This document shows, in pieces, positions 1-8,634 of a DNA stretch of 64,000 nucleotides. Location: positions 7,808,501 through 7,872,500 of the forward strand of contig NZ_CP109000.1 of the NCBI RefSeq assembly GCF_036226605.1, in the 5' to 3' direction. A program made the translations under genes and the position numbers. Under the pieces are notes generated by a model, which saw only the letters and a program-made list of their open reading frames with translations, was not told where the DNA came from and made no database searches. How positions within the stretch are numbered: position 1 is the stretch's first letter; each line of letters opens with the position of its first letter. The DNA comes from Streptomyces sp. NBC_00704. GTDB taxonomy: Bacteria > Actinomycetota > Actinomycetes > Streptomycetales > Streptomycetaceae.

Positions 1-798
1 GTGCGGCAGTCCGATCCGGAGATGTACCACCTGTCGCTGGTGCTCGGCGGCGACTTGGGCTTCGAGCATGTGGGGCGAGCCGAGGCATACGGTCCGAGCG
101 ACCTGTGGGTGAGCGACACCTCGCGGCCGTACGAAGTGCACGTGCCGGCCGGCCTGGGCCGTCAGCCGCTCACCGGGGTGGGCGTGGACTTCCCCAAGGC
201 GCTGGTGCCGCTGCCGCCCGCCCGTGTCCAACATCTGCTGGGGCGGCGGCTGTCCGGGCGTGAGGGGGTGGGCGCCCTGCTGACGGGGTTCCTCACGGGG
301 CTGGAGCAGCAGGCCGACGCCCTCCAGCCGTCCGACGCACCCCGTCTCGGCACCGTCCTGATCGACCTGCTGTCCGCCTGGTTCGCCCAGGTGCTGGAGG
401 CGGAGGACGCGCTGGCGCCGGAAACCCGCCGACGGGCTCTGACGACGCGCATCCAGGCGTTCATCCGCCGGAACCTGCACGACCCGGAGCTGGCCCCGCC
501 CGTGATCGCGGCCGCGCACCACATCTCACTGAGCTACCTGCACCAGATCTTCAAGGAGGAGAGCCCCGGCGAGACGGTCGCGGCCTGGATCCGCGGCCGG
601 CGTCTCGAAGGCGCCCGCCGCGACCTGGCGGATCCGAACTTCGCCTCCACACCAATCCATACCATCGCCACCCGCTGGGGCCTGGTCCGTGCCTCCGACT
701 TCACGCGCGCCTTCCGCAGCGCGTACGGGGTGTCGCCCATGGAGTACCGCGGACAGGCACAGGCGGAGCTCGCACGGGGGCTGGGGAAGCCGGAGTGA
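1..798 (+). CDS. AraC-family transcriptional regulator, probably 5'-incomplete
   Basis: The product has an AraC-type cupin-like sensor region and a C-terminal AraC double helix-turn-helix from about residue 150 to 252 (SLSYLHQIFKEE, then SDFTRAFRSAYGVSP-MEYR, the usual end of the domain). Full-length members of this type are about 310-325 residues. The first visible residues (RQSDPEMYHLSL) match the middle of the sensor domain, so some 50 residues probably lie upstream of the window. The GTG at base 1 is then only an internal codon. Ligand and targets cannot be read from the sequence. A strong hairpin downstream probably ends its transcript. Confidence 0.85.
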   Translation: MRQSDPEMYHLSLVLGGDLGFEHVGRAEAYGPSDLWVSDTSRPYEVHVPAGLGRQPLTGVGVDFPKALVPLPPARVQHLLGRRLSGREGVGALLTGFLTGLEQQADALQPSDAPRLGTVLIDLLSAWFAQVLEAEDALAPETRRRALTTRIQAFIRRNLHDPELAPPVIAAAHHISLSYLHQIFKEESPGETVAAWIRGRRLEGARRDLADPNFASTPIHTIATRWGLVRASDFTRAFRSAYGVSPMEYRGQAQAELARGLGKPE

Positions 799-930
799 CG
801 ACGCTGCGCGCTTGCCCCGTCTCTTCGAAAGGGGCGACCGGTCCGGCCACCGCTGCGGGCACGAGTCCCAGCAGCTTTTCGCTGCGTAACGCGAGACTGA
901 CCGCTGAGGGTCGCGCTGTCCGCGAGACCA

Positions 931-974
931 CGCGAGGGGCCCCGCCGCTCACGGCGACGGGGCCCCTTCTCGCG
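931..974. terminator. bidirectional hairpin terminator
   Basis: A long inverted repeat (CGCGAGGGGCCCCG, loop, then GGGGCCCC followed by TTCTCGCG) lies between the convergent AraC gene (ends 798) and the secreted-protein gene (ends 983). Its position between converging stops suggests it serves both strands. There is no U-tract, as is usual in Streptomyces. Confidence 0.75.
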
Positions 975-982
975 CCGGCCAG

Positions 983-1339
983 TCAGCCCGTGTGGCAGGC
1001 CGTGTCCTCAGGGGTGCAGGTGTGGACGTCCTCCTCGGGTACGTGAATCAGGTCGTCCCGGACCCAGCCGGTCTTGCCCTTGGCGTTGCCGGTGGTCATC
1101 CTGACCTTGTACCAGGCGTAGCCGCCGACGTAGGTGGAACTCTTCTCGGTGCACTTGTTGTTCTTGTAGGCCACGCCAAGGCTGGTGGATCCGGTCGACG
1201 CCTTGGAACGGATGTTGGCCGAGCTCGCCGTGATGTAGCAGCCCGAGGCCGCCTCGGCCGGAGCGGCAGCGAGAAGCAGCCCCGGAACAGCGAGGGAGGC
1301 GGTCAGGGAGAGAGCCGTCATGGCTCGACGTACACGCAT
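983..1339 (-). CDS. small secreted SH3-like protein
   Basis: This 118-residue protein starts with an Arg-rich n-region, a hydrophobic core and an AEAA cleavage site near residue 32. The mature part (GCYITASSANIRSKAST, then TGWVRDDLI) fits a bacterial SH3-like fold, as found in many small Streptomyces exported proteins. Four cysteines lie in the mature part and could form disulfides. I chose the ATG at 1339 because GGGGAA precedes it and the signal peptide begins there. A longer reading frame upstream lacks these signs. The function is probably extracellular or cell-wall binding; the ligand is unknown. Confidence 0.8.
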   Translation of the reverse strand: MRVRRAMTALSLTASLAVPGLLLAAAPAEAASGCYITASSANIRSKASTGSTSLGVAYKNNKCTEKSSTYVGGYAWYKVRMTTGNAKGKTGWVRDDLIHVPEEDVHTCTPEDTACHTG

Positions 1340-1844
1340 GGTTTCCCCGTTTGCGTTGAGCATCGTGTGACGCTGTGCGAGTCGACCTACGAAGTCAAGA
1401 TCACGCAGACGAGGTCCGTCAACTGCCATTACAGAACTGCGACATGGGGAAGCCCGTCGTCGAAACTCTCGTGCCGGAGGTTGCACCCGCGAGCGAACAG
1501 CCACCAGCCAGCGGTCGTGGACGTCGTGAGGCAGCCCGCTCGGTCCTGGCCGGAATGGCGGCCCAGGACACCGTCGTCCTCGTCTTCGGGCAGGACGACG
1601 ACGAGGATGACGGGACCCTGCGGCACGGGAGTCCCGGTGGGAGCCGCCCGTTGAGCACACGCCTTGCCTCATCGCGCGACGGTCCCGCGCTACTCCACCG
1701 AATCGACGCCCGACGCGGCGACACCCGACGTGGCCTGGCAGTTGCGCGTCCTGGACGAGGGCGGCCCCCTGGCCGGCACGGAGGCGGGCGATGAGTTGGG
1801 TGCTCAGGTCGCGTCAGACGGCTCCGACGCCGTGATCACCCCGC
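1340..1844. other. intergenic region without recognisable gene
   Basis: About 500 bases upstream of the SH3-like gene. Open frames exist on both strands but none has a ribosome site plus a recognisable protein. It should contain the promoter of the 983-1339 gene near its left end. Confidence 0.5.
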
Positions 1845-1880
1845 GAGCCGGGCAGGCTGCCGCAGACGCCTGCCCGGCTC
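1845..1880 (-). terminator. hairpin terminator after the 1946-2398 gene
   Basis: A perfect 13-base stem (GAGCCGGGCAGGC pairing with GCCTGCCCGGCTC) with a 10-base loop lies 65 bases past the stop of the minus-strand secreted-protein gene. Confidence 0.75.
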
Positions 1881-1945
1881 CGACTCCGCTGGCGATCACG
1901 CCGCTGCCGGAACCGCTCCGTGCGGCCCGACGACGTGACGGGAGA

Positions 1946-2398
1946 TCACCAGGCAGTCGCGCCGCAGCCGCCGGCCCCGGTGCTGTTGTTGTGGACGCAG
2001 ACCCGCGAGCCGGCGTTGGCGCCGTTCCAGTGGAAGCCGGTCGAGGCGCTGGTGTTGACCACCTCGTAGCCGTCGGACACCGACGTGTAGTCGTAGGAGC
2101 CGATGACCTTGCGCTCCAGCCACATGATGCAGTCCGCACCGTTCCAGGACTGCACGAGTCCCTGGACGTAGCCGTCGGTGGACCGGCGGTTCATCCAGCC
2201 CTTGCAGCTTCCGACGGTGACGTCCTTGCCGGAGATGTAGTCGATGGACTGGACGCCGGCGGAGGACCGGGGCGTCGCCGCCTGGGCCGGGCCGATGCCG
2301 CCCAGCGCGGCGGCCAAGGCCACGCCGGAGACGAGTGCGCCCGTCCGTACGGCCCACTTCGCGCTGGTCACTGCGTCGGCTCCTGTGCGATTGCGCAT
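1946..2398 (-). CDS. small secreted protein of unknown function
   Basis: A 150-residue protein with a signal peptide (Arg/Lys-rich start, hydrophobic stretch, AQA-A cleavage near residue 40). The mature part (about 110 residues) has four cysteines (CKGW, DCIMW, VCVHN, GCGAT) and many Trp/Asn/Gly residues, consistent with a small disulfide-bonded exported beta protein. I chose the ATG at 2398 because AGGAG sits 7 bases upstream and the signal peptide begins there. A much longer upstream frame runs antisense to the SARP gene and is not credible. It is divergent from the SARP regulator at 2540 with a 141-base shared promoter region. I do not recognise the family. Confidence 0.75.
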   Translation of the reverse strand: MRNRTGADAVTSAKWAVRTGALVSGVALAAALGGIGPAQAATPRSSAGVQSIDYISGKDVTVGSCKGWMNRRSTDGYVQGLVQSWNGADCIMWLERKVIGSYDYTSVSDGYEVVNTSASTGFHWNGANAGSRVCVHNNSTGAGGCGATAW

Positions 2399-2539
2399 GG
2401 TGTCTCCTGGGTTCGTCGGTCCGGTTGTGTGGACGGGACCAAGGTGCGCGACCGACCGTCGGCGAACCTTGGACAAACGTTGAATTCGCTGGTCGAAGGT
2501 GCTATGCCAGGGTGGCCAGGGTAGATTCGGGGGCGGGCT

Positions 2540-5500
2540 GTGACGGTTGAGTTCAAGTTGCTCGGCAGTGTCGAGGCGCATGCGGACGGCCGGGTGATCG
2601 ATCTGGGTCACGCCCGGCAGCGGTGCGTCCTCGCCGTGCTCCTGGTGGACGCCAACCGGGTGGTCTCGGTGGATCAGCTCGTCGAGCGCGTCTGGGCCGA
2701 CCGTCACCCGCAGCGGGTCCGCAACACCCTCTACGGCTACCTCTCCCGCCTGCGGCGCGCCTTGGCCGTCTTCGAGGAGGTGGACATCGTCCGGCGGTTC
2801 GGTGGCTACGTCCTCGACGTCGAGGCGAGCGCAGTGGATCTGCACCGATTCCACGACGTGGCCGCGCGGGCCCGCGCGGCCGTGCGCGACGAGCGGGACG
2901 AGCAGGCGGCGGCCCTGTTCCAACAGGCACTTGGTCTCTGGCAGGGCGCTGCCTTCACGGGTCTGGACACCCCTTGGGTCAACGCCCTCCGTGACGCCCT
3001 GGACCAGGAACGCATAGCCGCCGAACTGGACCACACCGACGTCCGGCTCAACCGCGGTGGGCACGCCGGGCTGCTGGCCGGATTATCCGCCCAGGTCGAG
3101 GCGCACCCACTGGACGAACGACTGGCCGGCCAGTACATCCTCGCCCTGTACCGCTGCGGTCGGCCGGCCGATGCCCTCGCTCACTACGGGCGGACCCGGC
3201 TCCTGCTGGCCGACGAACTCGGCTGTGACCCCAGCCTCCCCCTGAAACGACTGCATCAGCAGATCCTCACCTGTGATCCCGCACTGAACCTCCCGGCCGC
3301 CGGCCTCGCCGCCGGTCGTGCTCCGCGATCCCCACCGGCCCCCGCGCCGCACCCGTCAGCTCTGCCCGCCCCGGCGTCCGCCGCGCGCGGCGGCGACACC
3401 CTGCCCCGGCCGCCGGCCCCGCGGCGAAACCGGGCGGTCGGTCATCTGATCGGGAGAGCAACCGAGTTGGCGGTCCTCGACGCCGCCGTCGAGGATGCCC
3501 TGGCCGGTGCGCCACGGGTGATCGAGGTGGTCGGGGAGCCGGGCATCGGAAAGACACGGCTGCTCGGCGAACTCGGCGAGCGCGCGGGCCGGCGCGGCTT
3601 CGTGACCCTGGCCGGACGCAGCGTGGAGTTCGACCGGGCTCCGTACGGTGCGTTCGTGGACGCCTTGGACGACCACCTCGCCGGTGTGGACTTCGACCGG
3701 CTCCGGCATGGCGGACCGTCGTCCGCCGCGTTGGCCCTGCTGAGTACGGTCTTCCCCGCCCTCTGTGATCGCTTCCCGGCCGGGCCGGAGCCGGTGACAG
3801 GGGAACGGTACTGGTTGCACCGGGCGGTGCGGACACTGCTGGAGACCTTGAGTGCGGCCGGCGGGCTGGTGCTCAGTCTGGACGACCTGCAGTGGACGGA
3901 CGGCGCTACCGCCGAGCTGATCGACCATCTGGTACGGCACCCGCCGAGGACACCGCTGCTCCTCGCCCTCGCCTACCGGCCCCGGCAGGCCCCGCCACGA
4001 CTGGCCGCGGCGCTGGCCAGGGCGGCAGCGGAGGGCCGAGCGGCCAGGGTGGAGCTGGGTCCGCTGTCTCCGGCGGAGGGAGCGGAGCTGTGCGGGGCCA
4101 GGGTGGATCACTGGCGTTTCCGACGGCTGTACGAAGCCAGCGGTGGCAATCCGTTCTACCTGGAGGCCCTGGCCCGAAGCGCAGGGAACGGAACCCCGTT
4201 GGCGGCGCCGGCCGTCTCGGCGCCCGTCGCCGACGATCTGCCGCCGTCGGTGCGTGCCGCACTGCTGGAGGAGCTCGCAGGCCTGTCGGACACCGCGAGG
4301 GTCTGTGCGCAGGCGGCCGCGGTACTCGGCGACTCCTTCGAAGCCGGCATGGTGGCACTCGTGGCGCAGACCGACGAGACACGGGCCTTCGTCGCCCTGG
4401 ACGAGATCGCGGAGCGGGACCTGCTACGCCAGGTCGGCGCCACGCGTCAGTTCGTGTTCCGTCATCCGCTGGTGCGGGCAGCGGTGTACCAGGGGGCGGG
4501 CGCCGGCTGGCGGATCGAGGCCCACGCGCGGGCTGCGGACGGACTGGCGCTGCTCGGCGCACCGCTGACCGCCCAGGCGTCGCACCTCGAGCGTTCGGCG
4601 CGCACAGGAGACGAACACGCCGTTGACGTACTCGTACGGGCCGCCCGTCAGGTGATGACCATTGCACCGGCCACTGCCGCGCACTGGACACAGGAAGCCT
4701 TGCGGCTGCTCGGCGAGCAGAGCCGACTGCGGCCCGAACTGTGGCTCCAGCAGGCCGATGCGCTCGGGATGGCCGGACGGCTGCGGGAAAGCCGCGACAC
4801 CCTGCGCACAGCGGCCTCCCTCCTGCCCGCGCGAGCGCGAGGGCGGCGGGCCAGGGTGGCAGCCCTCCGAGCCACCATGGAGTGGGCGCTCGGCCGGTAC
4901 GAAGAGGCCACGGCCCTGCTGCTCCGGGAGCTGGCGGACCACGACGGCCGAACGCTGCCCGAAACCGCCGCTCTCCAGCTGGGGGTCGCGGTGGTGGCGC
5001 TTCGGACGAACGACTTCTCGACGGCCGTCGACTGGGGCCACCGCGCCTTGCGCTCGGCGGCACGTACCGGCGACTCCGCGCAGACCACGGCGGTCCGCGC
5101 TCTTCTGGCACTGGCCCACGCCGGCGCCGGCGACGCCCGGTCGACCGGCTACCTCGACCTGGTGGCGGAAGCGCTCGACGGCACCGACGATCAGAGACTG
5201 GCCGGCCAGTTGGACGCGCTCGTCATGACGGGCTGGACCGAGATGCTCCACGAACGCTACGACTCCGCACTCGGCCATCTCGGGCGAGGCCTGGAACTGT
5301 CCCGCCGCACCGGTCAGAGCCTGGTGCTCGCCGATCTGTTCGCCGCCTCCGCCTATGCCCTCATGTGGCTGGGACGCCTGGACGAGGCGGCGGCTTACGC
5401 CGATGACGCCCTGGAGGCGGCATCCCTTGTCGGCAGCGGCGAGCCGCGTTCCTTGGCCGAGGTGGTGCGAGCAGCGGTCTCGATGTGGCGGGGGGACTTC

Positions 5501-6115
5501 GCCGGCGCACAGAAGATCTGCGAGGAGTCGCTCGCTCTGGCCGGGCCCGCACCGGGCGCGCGCCGGTCGGCGATCGTCGGGATGCTCGGCCACACGCTGC
5601 TGCTCAACGGCGACCCGGACGGCTGTGTCCGCAAGGTGATCGAGGCGGGCGGCGGCCCGCACCTCCTGGGATTCGAAGCCCCGGTCCGTCCGATGTGGTT
5701 CCGGCTGCTGGCTGCCGCCGAACTGGCCCTCGGTGACGTGGCGGGCGCCGAAACGTGGGCCGACCGCGCAGCCGCCGCCTGCGCAGACCCTGACGGGCCG
5801 CCCGGTCGGCGCGGGTTCGCGTTGCTGGCCCGCGCCGACGTACAGCTCGCCCGGCAGAGTCCGTCGGCGGGTCCGACCGCGTGCCGGGCCGCTGACGCGT
5901 TCCGTGCGGCCGGTATGCCCCTCAACGAGGCCATGGCCAGGCTGACGGCCGGCACCGCGCTGTCCGCGTCCGGCCGCCATGCCGAGGGACTCGCCCAACT
6001 GGAACAGGTCCAGTCCCTGGCCACTGCCTGCGGGGCCCTCGCCCTGTCCGAACTGGCTGATCACGAACACCACCGAGTCGGCGCCCTCACCGCCGCTCCG
6101 ACAACCGGGACCTGA
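2540..6115 (+). CDS. SARP-type regulator with BTAD, ATPase and TPR-like region
   Basis: A 1191-residue transcriptional activator. Residues 1-95 are an OmpR/SARP winged helix (KLLGSVEAHADGRVIDLG and the QLVERVWAD helix), 100-245 a bacterial transcriptional activation domain, about 246-300 a Pro/Ala linker, and 300-600 a STAND-like ATPase with Walker A GEPGIGKT (residues 332-339) and Walker B LSLDDLQWTD (D448, D449). The rest is a long helical TPR-like repeat region. It resembles AfsR-type large SARPs and LuxR-LAL proteins but lacks a C-terminal LuxR helix-turn-helix. ATP state and a ligand or partner bound by the repeats would control DNA binding. Such genes often activate secondary metabolism; no biosynthetic cluster is visible here. 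The start is the GTG at 2540, after a GGGGGCGGG stretch. Confidence 0.9.
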   Translation: MTVEFKLLGSVEAHADGRVIDLGHARQRCVLAVLLVDANRVVSVDQLVERVWADRHPQRVRNTLYGYLSRLRRALAVFEEVDIVRRFGGYVLDVEASAVDLHRFHDVAARARAAVRDERDEQAAALFQQALGLWQGAAFTGLDTPWVNALRDALDQERIAAELDHTDVRLNRGGHAGLLAGLSAQVEAHPLDERLAGQYILALYRCGRPADALAHYGRTRLLLADELGCDPSLPLKRLHQQILTCDPALNLPAAGLAAGRAPRSPPAPAPHPSALPAPASAARGGDTLPRPPAPRRNRAVGHLIGRATELAVLDAAVEDALAGAPRVIEVVGEPGIGKTRLLGELGERAGRRGFVTLAGRSVEFDRAPYGAFVDALDDHLAGVDFDRLRHGGPSSAALALLSTVFPALCDRFPAGPEPVTGERYWLHRAVRTLLETLSAAGGLVLSLDDLQWTDGATAELIDHLVRHPPRTPLLLALAYRPRQAPPRLAAALARAAAEGRAARVELGPLSPAEGAELCGARVDHWRFRRLYEASGGNPFYLEALARSAGNGTPLAAPAVSAPVADDLPPSVRAALLEELAGLSDTARVCAQAAAVLGDSFEAGMVALVAQTDETRAFVALDEIAERDLLRQVGATRQFVFRHPLVRAAVYQGAGAGWRIEAHARAADGLALLGAPLTAQASHLERSARTGDEHAVDVLVRAARQVMTIAPATAAHWTQEALRLLGEQSRLRPELWLQQADALGMAGRLRESRDTLRTAASLLPARARGRRARVAALRATMEWALGRYEEATALLLRELADHDGRTLPETAALQLGVAVVALRTNDFSTAVDWGHRALRSAARTGDSAQTTAVRALLALAHAGAGDARSTGYLDLVAEALDGTDDQRLAGQLDALVMTGWTEMLHERYDSALGHLGRGLELSRRTGQSLVLADLFAASAYALMWLGRLDEAAAYADDALEAASLVGSGEPRSLAEVVRAAVSMWRGDFAGAQKICEESLALAGPAPGARRSAIVGMLGHTLLLNGDPDGCVRKVIEAGGGPHLLGFEAPVRPMWFRLLAAAELALGDVAGAETWADRAAAACADPDGPPGRRGFALLARADVQLARQSPSAGPTACRAADAFRAAGMPLNEAMARLTAGTALSASGRHAEGLAQLEQVQSLATACGALALSELADHEHHRVGALTAAPTTGT

Positions 6116-6471
6116 AGTCGGCCGCCCCGCCCGCAGGCGGCGCCCGTCACGAACGCCTCCCACAGGCGGCATCTGCCGCCGACCCTCCCGCCGGGCCCTA
6201 CCGGCCCGCTCCGCTCCGGCGGCGGAGCGGGGCTGCGGCAGGAGTCGGTCCGACTGGAGCGGCTCATGGGAGCGGAGGCGCCGCACCACGTTGCCGGTGA
6301 TCTCACGGGCCACGGCATCGGGATGCGAAACACGTCGGCACCGCCCAGCGCGGCCAGATGCAACTACAGCGGCGCGGATCTGTTCGGGGGTGGGGTCCAC
6401 GGTGATCGTTCTTGCTCATGAGCGGGCTCCGCGGTCCGGTCGGCCATGGGCCTTGCGGCCGCTCCGCTGCC
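6116..6471. other. gene-poor gap with one coding-like minus-strand stretch
   Basis: No intact gene is seen. On the minus strand, from an ATG at 6400, a stretch reads like a small helical protein (MDPTPEQIRAAVVASGRA, later HPDAVAREITGNVVRRLRS). It has no stop before it runs antisense into the SARP gene, so it may be a decayed gene start. I do not recognise it. Confidence 0.35.
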
Positions 6472-6519
6472 GTGTTCGATGACCTGCCGCCCGATCTGGA
6501 GCGCCTGCACACGCTGCGA
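6472..6519 (+). pseudogene. remnant of a DUF6233-type protein start
   Basis: Sixteen codons read VFDDLPPDLERLHTLR, matching the start of the small Streptomyces DUF6233 family (typically FDDLPPDLERLHTLRVWHALW...). The reading is lost straight afterwards. Family assignment is from memory of the motif. Confidence 0.4.
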
Positions 6520-6542
6520 GGTCAGCGGGGCAGGGCACGGTG

Positions 6543-6920
6543 ATGCATGTCCGCCGCCCCGACCGGCTGCCAGGAGGAGGCCTACCGGCAGGTCCTGGAG
6601 GAGATGGCGGGCTTGTCGCCGGTCGTACGGGTGCTGCCGCCGCGGCTCTGATGGAACTGAAGGGCGCCCTGCGCTACCACGGCACCGACGCCCGGCAAGC
6701 TGGGGGAGGTGCTGCGGGTGCGCACCCTGAGCCGCCTCGGCGTCGACCTGCGCATCGGCGCCGGGGCCGTCCGTCACCGTCGCCGCCACCGCCTCCGGCG
6801 AGATCCACGCGTCCGGCGGCGTCCTCGCTATCGCACCCGACCAGGTCACCGACGGGGCGCAGGCAGACACCGACCGGCACGATCTCCGCACCGGCCGGTG
6901 CGCCGTCGACGGCCCGGGCG
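6543..6920 (+). pseudogene. frameshifted start of a Y-family DNA polymerase (DinB/ImuB-like)
   Basis: Pieces in all three frames, in the right order, match the N-terminal palm of actinobacterial Y-family polymerases: MHVRRPDRL; then EEAYRQVLEEMAGLSPVVR; then AALMELKGALRYHGTDA; then LGEVLRVRTLSRLGVDLRIG; then SVTVAATASGEIHASGG. At least three frameshifts separate them, and the rest of the gene is absent because the GH5 gene ends at 6938. The intact family carries out translesion synthesis. This copy cannot make a working enzyme. Confidence 0.6.
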
Positions 6921-6937
6921 AGAACCTGGGGACTCGG

Positions 6938-8434
6938 CTATGGGATCGAGTAGGGGTCTTGGCTGATCAGGTGGGCCTTCAGACCCTCTCCGACGCCGGG
7001 TTCCGGGGTGCCCGCCCAGTCCTTGATGAGCACGCCGCCACTGCTGCAGCCCCAGGGGTTCCAGGTCCACGCGAGATAACTCATGCTGTGCGCGTCGGCC
7101 CAGTCAGCCAACTGCTGCATGTAGTCGAAGCCGCAGTCGTCCTGGCCGAACTCCCCGATGACGACCGGCACATGCTGGGCGAGCGGCGCGACTTGGCTGT
7201 CCCAGCAGGACACTGTCGCACAGGCGTTGAAGCTGTACGCATGCCATGACGCGGCGAGGTTGTTCAGCGGGTCGTTCGGCATGTGCGTCAGCCACTCGCG
7301 CATGTCGTTGGCCCACTCGAGGCCCCCCAGCATGAGGACGTTGGTCGCGCCGGTGGCCCGGACCGCGTCGACCAGGTCCTGCATGCCGGCCGTCTCGTAC
7401 GGGAGGCCCGTGCAGGTGCCGCCGTCGCGCCAGCACTGCCAGCCGACGGTCTTGTCCCAGCCGGCGGCGATCTCCGGGTACGGCTCGTTGAACAGATCGA
7501 GGACGACGGCGTCATTGCCCTTGAAGGCGTTGGCGACACCGGTCCAGAACTGGGGGGCGTACTGCGCGTCCGGCATGGGTTTCTGGCAGGTCGCGGTGGC
7601 GTCCTTGCAGTGCCAGTCCGGCCCGTCGGTATAGGCGCCCCGCGTCCAGTGCAGGTCGAGGATCGGCGTGATGCCGTTGGCGACCAGCAGGTTGACGTAA
7701 TCTTCGACGCCTTGCTGGTAGGCGGTCCCCTTGGGCGAGCCGTTGAGGCCGAGCCAGCATTCCTCGTTCAACGGCACACGTACCGCGTGGATGTTCCAGG
7801 TCTTCATCGCGTCGACGGAAGCCTGGTCGACCGGGCCGCCGTCCCACAGCCCCTTGTCCTGAACACAAGCGTATTCACCGCTGGAACGGTCCACGCCCAG
7901 CAGTCGGTACGGCTTGCCGCTCGCGGTGACGATCTTGTTGCCGGAAACCTTCAGCTCCGGGGCCGGACCACTGGGACCGCCGGTCGCAGTGGCGGTGGGG
8001 CTGGGGGTCGGGGATGTCACCGAGCCGGTACAGATCACGCCGTTGAGCGCAACCGATGCGGGTTGCGGATTTGCCCCCTTCCACGCACCGTTGAACCCGA
8101 TGGACGCCGACCCGCCCGTGTCCAGCGTCCCGTTCCAGTCGAGGCTGGTGGCGGACACGTGGCTTCCGGACTGCGCCCAGGTGGCACTCCAGCCGTTGGT
8201 GACCTTCTGGTCGGAGTCCGGGAAGTCGAACGTCGCGGTCCACCCTCGTACGGGGGAGCCGAGATTGGTGATGGCCAGGTCCGCGGTGAACCCTCCCGGC
8301 CATTGGCTCTGCACCTTGTAGGCGACCGAGCAGCCGGTGGCGGCTGCCGATGCGGGCAGGGTGGCGATGGCAAGGCCACCCAGGATCAGTGCACCGGCGG
8401 CGCCGGCGGCTATCAAGGTGTGACGACGTTTCAC
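6938..8434 (-). CDS. secreted GH5 endoglucanase with N-terminal CBM2
   Basis: A 498-residue secreted cellulase. Residues 1-32 are a signal peptide, about 33-135 a family 2 cellulose-binding module (CSVAYKVQSQWPGGFTADL, ending VALNGVIC), then a Pro/Thr/Ser linker, and about 155-490 a GH5 barrel. The acid/base Glu is E317 in LFNEPYPE and the nucleophile E428 in VIGEFGQDD. It should cut internal beta-1,4 bonds in cellulose or a related glucan. The GTG at 8434 is chosen because AAGGAGATCAG precedes it and the signal peptide begins VKRRHTL. It is last in the expansin-CBM2-GH5 row, probably under the CebR operator at 11240, although a 200-base gap upstream could hold its own promoter. Confidence 0.93.
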   Translation of the reverse strand: MKRRHTLIAAGAAGALILGGLAIATLPASAAATGCSVAYKVQSQWPGGFTADLAITNLGSPVRGWTATFDFPDSDQKVTNGWSATWAQSGSHVSATSLDWNGTLDTGGSASIGFNGAWKGANPQPASVALNGVICTGSVTSPTPSPTATATGGPSGPAPELKVSGNKIVTASGKPYRLLGVDRSSGEYACVQDKGLWDGGPVDQASVDAMKTWNIHAVRVPLNEECWLGLNGSPKGTAYQQGVEDYVNLLVANGITPILDLHWTRGAYTDGPDWHCKDATATCQKPMPDAQYAPQFWTGVANAFKGNDAVVLDLFNEPYPEIAAGWDKTVGWQCWRDGGTCTGLPYETAGMQDLVDAVRATGATNVLMLGGLEWANDMREWLTHMPNDPLNNLAASWHAYSFNACATVSCWDSQVAPLAQHVPVVIGEFGQDDCGFDYMQQLADWADAHSMSYLAWTWNPWGCSSGGVLIKDWAGTPEPGVGEGLKAHLISQDPYSIP

Positions 8435-8455
8435 CTGATCTCCTTTGATCTCCTT
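8435..8455 (-). promoter_or_regulatory. duplicated Shine-Dalgarno before the GH5 gene
   Basis: On the minus strand AAGGAGATC occurs twice in tandem, 12 bases apart, just ahead of the GTG. The nearer copy is at normal spacing. The duplication may raise ribosome loading. Confidence 0.55.
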
Positions 8456-8634
8456 GTTGCGTAAGGGATCGATGAGCTCGATGCCCATCTGATCGACGGA
8501 CGGGTGAGCCGGGCCCAGGCCGAGGGCCTGCGGCTGACCGGTCCACCAGGCGGGTGCTGCGCGCCGTACGGATCAGGAAATCGACAACTGTCGCGCGTTC
8601 ACGTCCTGTTGCCTCGGAACATTCCGTGCGGGCG

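Noticed and set aside
1664..2524. Plus-strand open frame of 286 codons over the secreted-protein gene
   Set aside because: The opposite strand has a ribosome site, signal peptide and terminator. This frame has none of these.
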